Position numbers and translations under genes: made by a program
From: Phoronis australis
Taxonomy: Eukaryota > Phoronida > Phoronidae
DNA length: 64,000 nt
NCBI GenBank assembly: GCA_002633005.1
Contig: NMRA01000518.1
Coordinates: forward strand, 180,842 to 244,841
Direction: 5' to 3'
Notes under the pieces: generated by a model
Told to the model about the DNA's origin: nothing
Seen by the model: the letters and a program-made list of their open reading frames with translations, nothing else
The model's database searches: none
In this document: piece after piece, positions 12,701 to 23,429 of the stretch
How positions within the stretch are numbered: position 1 is the stretch's first letter
Layout of the letters: each line of letters opens with the position of its first letter

Positions 12701-15700
12701 AAAATGTTTAAGTGTCATAAACCCGTGCTTTCTATAAAAAGTTTGGATTCAAGTCATTTACCAATTTGAAATTGGACTTAATTTTTCCTTAGTCAAATTT
12801 GAAGTGATTTCAGGACTTCAAAAGAAGTGACAGTTGTTTGAGACTAAGCTCCTATAATGTCAGGACACACCGTGTCTTAGTCAGAAATTTGGTCTCACAC
12901 CACGGGGCACAAATATTTCAGAAAAAAAATTAAATCTCACTTTAGTAGAAGTGCAAGTCTCTGAGAAGAAACACATCGCTGCTAGTTACTGAGATAATGT
13001 CTACTATAAATTATCTCTAGACTGTGATGCTCTCATAATTACTTGGCTAAAAGGTTGTAAAGTGGAAGCGTTAGACCAAATTTGTGTCTTAAATCTTAGT
13101 GACTTTCCTGAAACAAATTCTAGTGGTATTTACGTCTTTTGTTTACGAAGATAAGGATTCTGTGGAAGCATTGAATTACATACTAATCTTGTTCCTACGT
13201 GTCTTATTATTCATCTCTATAGGACAAGGTTCAGAAGTGTCTAGAGACACCTTAAGAGGCCCTTGCGTCTCGTTATCAGTGATTACATGGTACAATGTGC
13301 TAAAAGAGGCCAGATTATGCCCACACAGCACATAGCGTTGTAGGAGGAACTGATAATGACGCCAAGTAGTGCCGTGTGTGATCACAAATTTCAAAACCCA
13401 GTGGACCTTAAATTTACGCCAGTATAGTAAATGTCTGTCAGTTTTCGTTATGTGCAAAGGAAACGTCTGGGTTTTTTAAAAAGAATGTTGTCTTCCTACG
13501 GAATCGACAGGCCAGTTATCTTTAGCAAACTGATCTAAAAACGTAATTCCAATCGAGAAATCGCCTGCGATTGCTATGAAGCAATCCAGACCAGGACGAG
13601 TTGTCCATCTCTGTCAAAACTGATGGCATTTTGTCTCTCTTTTTTACTTGATGCCTTTCCTGGAACGGAAATCATTTTCTAATGTGACGTGGAAAGGTTT
13701 GACATGTTTTTGTTTGTTGAGTTACATGGGTTATAATTTAGGTTCTTGGTCGGCAGTACTGAAGAAATTTCTTTTATCGGAAATGTAAATTCTTCTATTA
13801 TCTCCCATTATTTTATAACTTGCAGTCATTTCCACAAATCAACAGTTTTACGGATGTTTTGTTGAAAAGTTTCGGTTAGCAATAGATATGTCACCTTTCG
13901 CACGCACCATCAGTACGTTAAGTGTCACTCGGAATATGTAACGTTCGACGTTTGTCCAACTTTCGACGCGAACTTTTGTCGATAGCTATTTATCGTCTCC
14001 CTTTATACGGTATCTAGATTAACAGTGAGTGCACAATTGTAAAAATTTGCACTAAAGATTTATTTACTAGGCTGTTGTTGTCACTGTAACGTCTCCTTGT
14101 TTAAAGTTTTTGCGGAGTAAACCTAAGCGGATTATATTGTGCGCAGTTTGCGACACTGAAGTATTTTATCATTATTTTTACTCCATAAATGCTTGATACT
14201 ATTAAACTTAAAATACGTGATGGATAATATCACATACTCGTAATTGTGTTGTATCAATCGATTTAACTGTATTTTGTTTTCAAACACTAACGAGGGTCGT
14301 TAAAGATAGTCATGTTGATTCGTATTGTGCAACTAAAAGACAGTAGTTGTATTTTCATTGTTAAAGGTAACTTGGGGTCTAGTGGGGGTGTAATTTATTT
14401 CTCTTATTGTTTTCTCATTTAAATTTAAGAGCTGCCGTGACATGTCTTTGTTACTTATGGAACTATCTTTAGGTACAATGGTGGCCGGATGTGCTGTTCT
14501 TTGTTCCGGTCGGCCTCGTATTGAGAGTAAGGATGACACGGTGATGACGTCATGCTGTGTGAACCTCATGGTGGGCCTATGTCAGCTATTCACGGTGACC
14601 TTTATGATGGTCGGCTGGTTCTGGAGCCTCGCTTGGGGCATACACATGGTCATATTAGCTGGTAAGTTAATTTGTCGCCTCAAACTTAAGGTAGTCTAGT
14701 CATTTATTAAAATCGGTCACCAGGTTCCTGAATTGAAGTGCCTGACAACCACGTTCCCAGTAATGGCAAAACACAACACCACACTACACTCTTTTTGTTC
14801 ATCAAATGCACTTACACTTTGGAGAATCCTTCACTCAAATCTCCGTTTCTGCAACGGGTCGAAGCATGATTCTTCAAAATGGGCGGAAAACGGACCTGTG
14901 TCAATTCTGGGCGAAAAGTGAAATTTTGTGTGTCCCATTGCTTCTACTGCATCATCCACACACGCACCATTTCATAATACTAATACTCGTCTCAGACAGT
15001 ATTCAACTCTTTTTGAGACCACTCCGGCTCACGGCTGGTGTAGAACAACAGTGGCGGAGACCGGACCTCTACTGATGACGTCACACAAACTTTTTAAGTT
15101 TTGCTTTCATTTCTTGATTATAAGTACACAAATTGAAGAAGAAACACCACACCGAAACTGGTTGGTAACCGTTTTCAAGCAAGTTTATGACCATGGCGTG
15201 AGGGGTTAAGAGGTAGATTTTAATCTTCCGCTGTTGCGCCAGTAGTAAGTTGATGATTGTGGCTTAACCGTTCCCACAAGGAAAATGTAGGCCTATTTCC
15301 TAAGAAATCTCTACGAAACCAATAAATCGAAACTGCAATGAGTGGGTGACATTTCTACAAATTTATAAACAATAGTGTTGTTTTGTTTCCGTTTAATTGC
15401 CTGGTGTAACATTTTTGGGCCACCTGTATATAAATTTCACAACTCCTTAACCTTCTGAAGCTACGAGTCGATGCCACGCTCAACCCACCAGCAATGTAAG
15501 CACTCCGAACAATGAAGAGCCTGTTAATTTGGCTGTCATAGTTCAATATTCGGGAAGTATTGTAAACAGTACCACAAAAAACGTTTTTATTCGTTAATAA
15601 AACGTGAATCTACCGGACATCGAATGATCAATATCCTTAGTTCTACGGCTAGGTGTATAGAATTAGAATTACGGAACTCGAATCACCTGTGTTAACTGTG

Positions 15701-17743
15701 ATCAAACTTATGTTAATGTATTGATTTACTTGTTACTGACGTAGTCTGTTGTCAAGGTCTTATGACACTTTCACTGGTGTAGCAAATGTTTCGGTACTAA
15801 TTCCTATCAGAATTAAAAATTGATCCTAGAATGATTTAAGTACCAAGTGCACGTAATGACCGTGTTTAAAGTGACAACAAACCAGGACCAGCTGTCATAA
15901 ACACATTTTGATATAGGTCACTTATTGTTACTAAATTGGTCTCAGATTAGAAGTTATTAGAAGTTATTTTTAGGCACGGGAAGACCTGGCACGTGGTTAT
16001 TGATAACAACCAGGCCCATGATTCCTTTTTGGTTTTGAGATTATGTAGGACCTTATGGACAAGCCTGTATCCAGCCAAATATCCACAAAACTATAGTTTA
16101 GCACAGGAATAGAATATACTTTTTGAAAGTAGTAAACCAGTAAAATCTTATTTTTGGATTGATATCAATTTCCTATTAATCGTGACCACTTCCTTGTATA
16201 AAATTTAGCACAGAAGGAAGTCACACTCATAGCAGAACAACGGAATCAATAACAAGACCCAGTTTAATTTCCTACGAACGTTCAAGAGAAAATCTCAAAA
16301 ACTCTGTTAAAGTTTTCTTAATTGCTGCTTCATTTTCGTTCAATAAGAAAGTTTAGTTTTTCGTAAAAATCAGCATGGAGAACAGTGCACAAAGCATAGC
16401 GTGGAAAAGTTTCCTCTAAATCCGATCAGCTATTTTTGGGATATTATAAGTTAGCCAAATTTGCACATTTTTCTAGGGTAAGAAGCAATTACAATAAAAA
16501 TAACAAAGCGTATAGCACTGAAACTCAAGTGTATGCACTAGAACATGGGAACAATTTACTTTTTAATTTACATTGGTTTTCTTGAAAAAATAACAGTGAT
16601 CATGTCAAGGACGACATCAACAAAAATGATGAAAATTAGCAACTAAGACAAAAAATAACAACTGATGTAGTTTTATACCATTTCCTGGACGATTTACCTC
16701 TCTATGGACATTAAAACATTGCAAAAATACGATATTTATTAATCGGCAACTAAATCTGATGTTCATCTGAAACACCTTCGTAGCCTCAAATTTCCCTTAT
16801 AAGGGTTTCATAACTGCGCATGTGTGAACTCCAGGCATGGTGCTAACCATTCTCCATTTTGAAAGTCACATGCCGGATGACTGTAGTTCACAATGCACAT
16901 ATATGAATCATCTCTGCCCCGTGGTGTTCTGGACGGCTCACGGTGTTCTTTTATGCTTAAACGCCTTGGCTGTCGGCATACACACACATGCACACGTGCA
17001 CGCGCACACGCACGCATAAGGCACACATACACACGTCGAAAATACGTCCCGTGGATCAGACTCCTCATCCGGACTGAAATTTGGTCATGGAATATGACTC
17101 ACCCTTTGAGTAAAAACCGCTAAGTCACACAGTGAGGTTCTTGTAGCCGAAAGTGTCCATTGTCGACACTCAGCGAGTTGCTGTACTGCGGTGATGGCTT
17201 CGTTCTTGTATTTCTCATTTTATGCATACGAAAATGACAAACCTTTCATAAAATAAACAATGTTTTGTAACGAATGACTGAATTTAACTTAGGCGTTCTT
17301 CTCAGATTTAACAGCGTCTCGTTCTTCACCATCTCGTTTTCATTCGGAAAATTTAAGAATTTTCCCATAGAACGTTGCATCACTGAAAGCTAACAGTGAG
17401 AAATACTTGTGAAATGCCAATTCAGTTATTAGTTGCTGCGAAACTCATGTAGGAGAGTGAATTCGACCAACGGTATGAATGTGTCTTAAATATGAATGTG
17501 TCTTAAATAGTAGAAAAAGCACACCACGAATCCGTTTCACATAACTACACCTTGGCACCAACACGTGCTGTGTTTATGTATATGTTAGTTGTTAGAGTTC
17601 AACCCTTGAATATTTCAGGCGAATACAAACTAGAACGACGAAAGGAACACGAGCTTGAACTGAAGACGCTGGTTGTCGAAGCCTTCCGGGGAAATCCGTT
17701 ACCCAATTCACCTCGGCTCACTCTCAAGTCTTTCACTCGTTAA
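9715..17743 (+). CDS. stum-like: Stum/SPEC3-family membrane protein, isoform with proximal last exon
   Basis: Exons 9715-11047, 14473-14661 and 17619-17743 join in phase 1 at both introns to give 548 residues. The start is the ATG at 9715; the open frame extends slightly further upstream but without an ATG. Residues 1-415 are rich in Ser, Lys, Asp and Asn, lack hydrophobic stretches and should be a disordered cytoplasmic region; RRESFSRMS (near residue 380) looks like a kinase site. The SPEC3/Stum domain starts at about residue 421: SAIPYLPMGVAIVCLILNV (first membrane segment), LPGTG across the splice, then TMVAGCAVLCSG, a basic loop, CCVNLMVGLCQLFTV and GWFWSLAWGIHMVIL (further hydrophobic segments). 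Drosophila Stum is a membrane protein needed in mechanosensory neurons; SPEC3 was described from sea urchin ectoderm. Function here is inferred from family. The long N-terminus resembles the fly protein more than the short vertebrate one. The 40-residue tail after the domain is charged (EYKLERRKEHELELK). Confidence 0.88.
11048..14472 (+). other. Intron 1 of the Stum-like gene
   Basis: A 3.4 kb intron bounded by GTAAGT and TTTAG. It contains no recognisable gene; short open frames such as 13099-13335 and 13176-13457 show no family motif. It interrupts the SPEC3 domain inside the LPGTG turn, one base into the Gly codon. Confidence 0.75.
14662..17618 (+). other. Intron 2 of the Stum-like gene
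   Basis: Bounded by GTAAGT and a TATTTCAG acceptor. It holds a CA/CG-rich tract at about 16979-17035 and otherwise AT-rich sequence without coding signal. In the distal isoform the intron would extend to 22491. Confidence 0.7.
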
Positions 17744-17811
17744 CCTATCCCCTTCCCATGTCAAATGGTGCTTTACTTAAAAGTCCCATGCAGCGCTAAC
17801 TTGAAAGTGAA

Positions 17812-17817
17812 ATTAAA
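17812..17817 (+). promoter_or_regulatory. Polyadenylation signal variant ATTAAA after proximal Stum-like exon
   Basis: ATTAAA is the most common natural variant of AATAAA. It lies 69 nt past the stop codon at 17741-17743, a plausible distance for a short 3'UTR. Confidence 0.45.
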
Positions 17818-18066
17818 CAAGCTGGACGAAGGTGAATTTTGACTTTGACGAAATCAACGAATTCCATTCGATTCATAGTTTTATCACGTGTAATTAGGAA
17901 TGATATATTGGCGTTTTAAAAGCCAGAACAAAGGGTTCCACACCGAAACTTGAACCGATGCAATTGCTTTCAAGGATGTCGCTGCTCAGGGCTTAAAAAC
18001 TCCTGTCTTTACACAAGTTACGACTGTGACGCAAATGCATCTTATGATGCGTATTGTCGGCCAAAT

Positions 18067-18285
18067 GGGTGAACGTAACGCATGTAAATTACGAGTGTAA
18101 GTTAATTCTTGTTAGAGGCGTAAAGTAATTATTTGCGGCGTAAAGTAATTATTTGCTGCGTAAAGTAATTATTTGCGACGTAAAGTAATTATTTGCAGCG
18201 TAAAGTGATTACACCGCAAATAACTACTTTACTTCTATAACAAGAATTAACTTACGCACGAAATTTACGTGCGTTACGTTCACCC
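18067..18285. mobile_element. Foldback MITE-like element with internal tandem repeat
   Basis: Inverted arms of about 48 nt begin GGGTGAACGTAACGCATGTA on the left and end TACGTGCGTTACGTTCACCC on the right. The arms also share TAAGTTAATTCTTGTTA and its complement. Between them, from 18118 to about 18217, a unit of about 20 bp, GCGTAAAGTAATTATTTGC, is repeated five times with single-base differences, followed by its inverse. No coding capacity. It lies between the two alternative last exons of the Stum-like gene. Confidence 0.8.
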
Positions 18286-18727
18286 CAATGTTTGACATAC
18301 ATGTTGAAAATATGTGACCACTCACTCGCTGCCAAGCAGAAACTTGGACTATATGAGAACATAAATGCAAACGTTGGTGCACGGCGTGATTTGAAAATTG
18401 TCGGACATAAATGACACTGATATCGACAATTATTCTATTAATGCCAGAAGTAAGTAATAATGTTTTTATAGAAAGACGACTGGTTTACTCTCATAGGCTA
18501 ATTCATGTTTAACATAAATAAGATTTACGCTTTGGGGAATTACCTATGTCAGATTTAGTTTGAATTAATGTTTACGGCTTCTGATTGGCTATGAGTGCTG
18601 ACACATATTCAACTTTTATGTACGTCATCATTCAAATTCTGTTTGTGTCGTTATCGGCCAACGTTGGACGTAAAGGTTCTATTTACTGTAATACTAAATA
18701 AATTGCTTCATGCATGTAAGATGTCAA

Positions 18728-18901
18728 CTTCTGCGCGTGCATAATGCTAACAGTACCTTCTGCGCGTGCATAATGTTAACAGTACCTTCTGAGCGTGCAT
18801 AATGCTAACACTACCTTCTGCGCGTGCATAATGCTAACAGTACCTTCTGCGCGTGCATAATGCTAACAGTACCTTCTGCGCGTGCATAATGCTAACAGTA
18901 C
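18728..18901. repeat. 29-bp minisatellite, six copies
   Basis: The unit starts CTTCTGCGCGTGCATAATGC and ends TAACAGTAC. Six head-to-tail copies differ by only a few substitutions, which implies recent expansion or homogenisation. It lies 440 bp after the foldback element. Confidence 0.92.
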
Positions 18902-20994
18902 CTCCTGCCAGCACGATCCTCCAACAACTGTAACTCATCCAATCTGCTTTTTCTTTTGTAGACTAACCTGTTGCTTTGCTTGCCAGTTCCTTTCAGCTAT
19001 CTCTTCTGATTTCCATCGACACTAACATGTTTTGTTTCAGCTATCTCTCGTGATCGCGGCGACACTAACATGTTTTATTTCTACGTTGCTTACAGCTTCA
19101 TGGGCGGCGCAGCATTGAAAAAAGTGGGGATATAGCACCCCAGCCCCCTACGGTGCCCCGCCCATGAGCTTGCATATTTGCGCGACATATTTTTAATGAC
19201 ATATGGAAAAATTCACTTTCGAGATTCATAAACATTGCCCCGTATATATGTGCTATACACTTTTGAGAAGAATCACGTATGTTCGATAATAAAGGGTTTT
19301 GGCTCACTACATGCACTAAACTCGTACAGTTTACTTAAAACAAGATGTTACCGGGTCTGTCCTTTTTTGGTCACACAACAAGACATTATTGGATCGGGAG
19401 CCTTTACCGACGGATCTTCACCCGAAGAATAACATTTTGATAGTGTTAGCTGAACCATAGATCATAGCCTGTACTATAGTCTATGGCTGAGCACAAAACA
19501 TAAAGTTAAAATATAGAAAGGTAAAAGACTTCAGTTTACTGAACAGTGACAGGCGCAAATACTAATGAGCAGCCAGGCCTAAATTTGGTCCTTCTGGAGA
19601 CTGATAACTTACATTTAAGCGGAAGAAATTCAGTATTCAATATTCGACTTAATGTGCTGGAACATTTTTTAACTCATGTTTTTTCTACCAGCGTTTTTAG
19701 TCTTTAACTGCATTTTTAACTACCATCCCATATTTTCAGCTGAGTTCCGCCAAATGAGAAAAGTGGACGACTTCCTTGCTTTGCAAAACCTCAGCCTGTC
19801 TGCTTCGCTCTGTGCTTAGCTTTGCATAACAGCACGTATTCTTCCTCGTGTTTATTAGTCTCGCAAACATCATTGCAAAATAGGAGCAAAGCCGAGTAAT
19901 CGTAATCTGACAAAATGATTGCTTTTTATCGGTTTCAAAAATGAAATATGTTTGCGACAGCTTTTCGTGCAACTTCCATGTGCATCATACGAAACAAAAA
20001 ATAGAGCAAAACAAAAAACAAACTGACCCATGCAAGACAAGACACGGCAGGGTGAAAAGAGAGGCCTAACAAGATAAGTAAAATTCGCTGGGTAAATATG
20101 GTTTAACGCTTTGCACCACTAGTACGTGGTAGGCACAGGAAGGAATGACTTAAAATATTTCTATGGAAATTACTGCCACAAGAATGATTAATAAATTCCT
20201 AGTGATGTCCACTGACGCAACAGCCAGTGACATCTATTGGCCTTTTTTGTCTATCTGTCGTTACCGGTTCCCACGCACAGAAAGCGCAAAGGATTGTGTC
20301 ATGGAAAAATGCTGTAGAGAGATTATTACCCTATTCTGCAATGATGCTTTGCTTGGTTGACATCAGTTTGAGCGCTAATTTTGACTGCAATGTTTTTCGT
20401 GAGCTAATTTCGTCTCCGTTTACTGTGGAAATGCTGACTACTTTCTGTTACATAATGGTTTCACCGAATACATTTTCTAAAAATGGAAATTAGCTTATTA
20501 CATAGACCACGAAGAAATAATAGTTAAATAAATTTCTTTTGTAGTTGTCTATGTATTACTGGGTGTCAATTTCCCACTTTACTAACGTACCATTGGAAAT
20601 TAGTGCTATACAGTAAGACTGGAAGGAGCTCTGTTCAATGCGTGTTAATGGCATGCCCCTGTGTTTCAATGTGTGTCTTATGTCATCATCACCACATACC
20701 TAGGATGCGTTTCGCAGACGCAAGGCACTCGCGAAAAACCAAACCATGCACTACACCACAAAATCACGCGAGTTAATGGCGAATGCTTCATCAGAGGCTG
20801 CTCGGGAACTTACAAGCGCGGTGGTCGCTGAAGCGACAAGATTGGAATGTTTTTAAACTTAAAAGTTGCATTACGTCTTCTTTAACTGGCTAAAATCAAA
20901 CAGTTGAATTACTAGGCCTTTGGCTATCATAATTCCGTTACCAAATCAAGTCACAAATGTACGTGCATGTGGCATTTTCGAATTAACAATTTTA

Positions 20995-21150
20995 GGGTTA
21001 ACTCAATGCATTTTCTTGAGAGGTTGATGGTTTCGACGTTCGTTAAAAATAGAACCATATCACAGTAAGGAATGATTTAAAACTGATTTTATGAGAGTTA
21101 AAGGATTGGTTCGATTTTCTTTTGTAGCTAACTAAACAACAAAATACAGA
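20995..21150 (+). repeat. Interspersed repeat family F copy
   Basis: Shares GATGGTTTCGACGTTCGTT, AGAACCATATCACAGTAAGG and GAGAGTTAAAGGATTGGTTCG in order with the copy at 42560-42830. Noncoding. It lies within the long intron of the distal Stum-like isoform. Confidence 0.55.
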
Positions 21151-22491
21151 ATTACGGCACAGAGTTTTTAATGTTTTCGTTTCTTGTTCGAAGAGTTCTG
21201 TCCGCGAGTGTCTCGAGAGTGTCTTGCATTTACACAACGCGGGATAGTATGGGACTTCCTGTGGGATTACTCAATGTTATGTCTGTTACTAATTGTGGGT
21301 TATACTATGTGTTCTGTCAATGTACTCTTTGTGTTTGTGTATGTGTTATGGCGAGATGGTATAAACCCAGATGGCACTATTAATGCACAAGTCCACAGTT
21401 TCAGTCCACCATTTGAATGTTTAATTTGATAGAATAAAGAAACCAATTCACGTTCGTTTCCCATGTAAAGTGGACGAAAGAGTAAGAACTCTTAAAACCA
21501 ATATTTTTTATCGACTAGATTGCCAAATGGTTGCAGTTATGCCATCATTTTTTCATTCAGACAATTGCGGAACACATTTAAAGTGTCAATGATGGCAGTA
21601 AGAATCCGATTATTTGCAAAGTCACTAACATTTTTATGAAGTTCCAAGCAGCGAATGAATTTATCACCAAGCTCTGGTTCTGCCAATTGCTCATTATTTT
21701 AAGAGAAATGTACGTTTTGTTGTCTTGTCCCATAAAGTGTTTGTAAAAATTGTCTGTTTACAAAGTTCGATATCACACTGGTGCGCGTGCCCACCTCGAA
21801 ACGGTGAACTAGTGCACACAGCAACTTAAAACTTTTAATTGCACATGTTAATGTTGTAATGCGAGTTAAAGTGCCACTACACCCGCCTCCTTGTAACTTG
21901 ATGTCAAGTTGGTAGGGCTTCGAAAGAACTGACATTACGTCTCTACTTGATCAGGATTGAACTTAATACTGTAATTGACCGGAAAGTGTTGGTGACGATA
22001 TTTATGCACCGATTGTAAAATGACTGCCAATCGTGTGGAATGAGGTTTCTTAGCTCGAACACAGGGTGCTGCTACCAAAATCGCAAATCAATTTCTTGAC
22101 TTTAAGTTGTCCTCGTTGTCATGAAGACCATCTTTACGGATGTTAGAAACAGTAAAGAAATTTAAACGCAGATTGAACTGGGTAACCGAAGCATGAGACA
22201 AACACCGACTTAATTGGTATTCAGTTAATCATTAGTTATAATTGGTTCATTTCCGGATTTGAATTTGTCCTCTTGTGCGTGAACTAATTTTAATGCAACT
22301 GCTGCAATTTGGCTTAAAACATCGAATTATCGACACAGACGTGTACGAAGTATTAGAGGTTTATTATCTGAAACTAAACCGCTTTCCAAGTTCTGTAACA
22401 GCTTCAAATATCATGGAGATCAATTTATTCGTGGCCACTTGTCAGGACACCCACATATTAAATTGAATGTTATTTTTCCTTTTTTGTCCAG

Positions 22492-22562
22492 TGGAATACC
22501 GGAAGTTAAGAAGAAAGATGAGTATATCCAACCGTGTAGTCAACGCACTGGCACGCAAGTAG
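22492..22562 (+). CDS. stum-like: Alternative last coding exon of the Stum-like gene
   Basis: A pyrimidine-rich acceptor (TTTTTCCTTTTTTGTCCAG) precedes a 71-nt coding stretch ending in TAG at 22560-22562. Joined in phase 1 to the donor at 14661 it reads V then EYRKLRRKMSISNRVVNALA, and the isoform would be 530 residues. The proximal alternative exon (17619-17743) begins EYKLERRK, so the two ends look like diverged duplicates of one exon. AATAAA follows 50 nt after the stop, so this behaves as a complete terminal exon. Transcript support is lacking. Confidence 0.65.
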
Positions 22563-22611
22563 AGTCGGATCTGTGTCGTTTGTGAGCACTGTTAAGTGTA
22601 CATGTATGTGA

Positions 22612-22617
22612 AATAAA
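22612..22617 (+). promoter_or_regulatory. Polyadenylation signal AATAAA after distal Stum-like exon
   Basis: A canonical AATAAA lies 50 nt after the TAG of the distal alternative exon. T/TG-rich sequence follows (TTTTACCTGTCTTTTAGTTTTGTGG), as expected of a downstream element. Confidence 0.6.
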
Positions 22618-22903
22618 CTGTTTTACCTGTCTTTTAGTTTTGTGGTCTTTGGCCCGTGGCGCTGGTGGGCCCGGAAACTAACGAGACCAATTGAAAAATA
22701 CTTTCCGGCTTCATTTGAATTAGAAACTCCTCAAAGCGAGTTTTACTGCACCCTAATTTAGTAACAAAGTGGTTTTGAATAATACTCATTCAACATGTCT
22801 TTGGCCGGGTTAAATAATTTAATTTCTGGTGATGCACGGCACTAACCTGTAGTTTTTAATACATGATCATGTTTTGAGATATCTTTTGGCTAATGAATAG
22901 AGA

Positions 22904-23143
22904 ACATGCGCGCACCCAGCCTTGAAAATGGGGGGGCTCGAATTTCTGTCTGTCGACATGGACGTTTTGCTGACAAAACATTAGAAGGACTAAAAAAAAA
23001 AAATAACGGGGTAAAACTGTGCGTCTGCGTCTTTTTTAGTGCACTTTTGTCACGTTTCTCGGACTTTGAGGCGGATCTTTTTGCCCACTTTGCCAAATGG
23101 GGTTGCTCGTTGGAGCCCCCCCCCCCTCCTGGGTGCGCACATG
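22904..23143 (+). mobile_element. GCGCGCACCC-ended repeat (family E), copy 1
   Basis: Starts ATGCGCGCACCCAGCCTTGA and ends CCTGGGTGCGCACATG. Just inside, GGGGGGGCTCGAATT faces GCTCGTTGGAGCCCCCC. Three further copies share the same ends and inner words (TTTGCCCACTTTGCCAAATG): 36224-36470 (inverted), 48945-49117 (direct) and 59673-59824 (inverted). Small size, inverted ends and no open frame suggest a non-autonomous DNA element. Confidence 0.75.
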
Positions 23144-23214
23144 GAGAATCCTACACTCGCCTCAGGTTTATACCAAGGGCAAAATCTCTTAGGAATTTCC
23201 TTAAAATCTCGATT

Positions 23215-23425
23215 CTTGCAGAGCACTGAATTGACCTTGAGACAGCACAGCCGGACAGTCTCACCGCGTTTCTTAAGTTGGGGTTCGTCTCCGTTTGAAT
23301 GAACATCGGAATTCTCAGCCTAAAATGACTCCTTTTAAGAAGTTGTTTGCATGTCCTTTCGACTGGAGTACGTACAGTTGCGACACCCGATTTGTCAATC
23401 ATAACCTTATCACCTTCATGGAATT
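23215..23425 (+). repeat. Interspersed repeat G, copy 1
   Basis: Shares CTTGAGACAGC, GTCTCACCGCGT, TTGGGGTTCGTCTCCGTT, TTAAGAA and TTGTTTGCATGT in order with 63710-63920. It directly follows family E copy 1. No coding content recognised. Confidence 0.65.
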
Positions 23426-23429
23426 CCGG

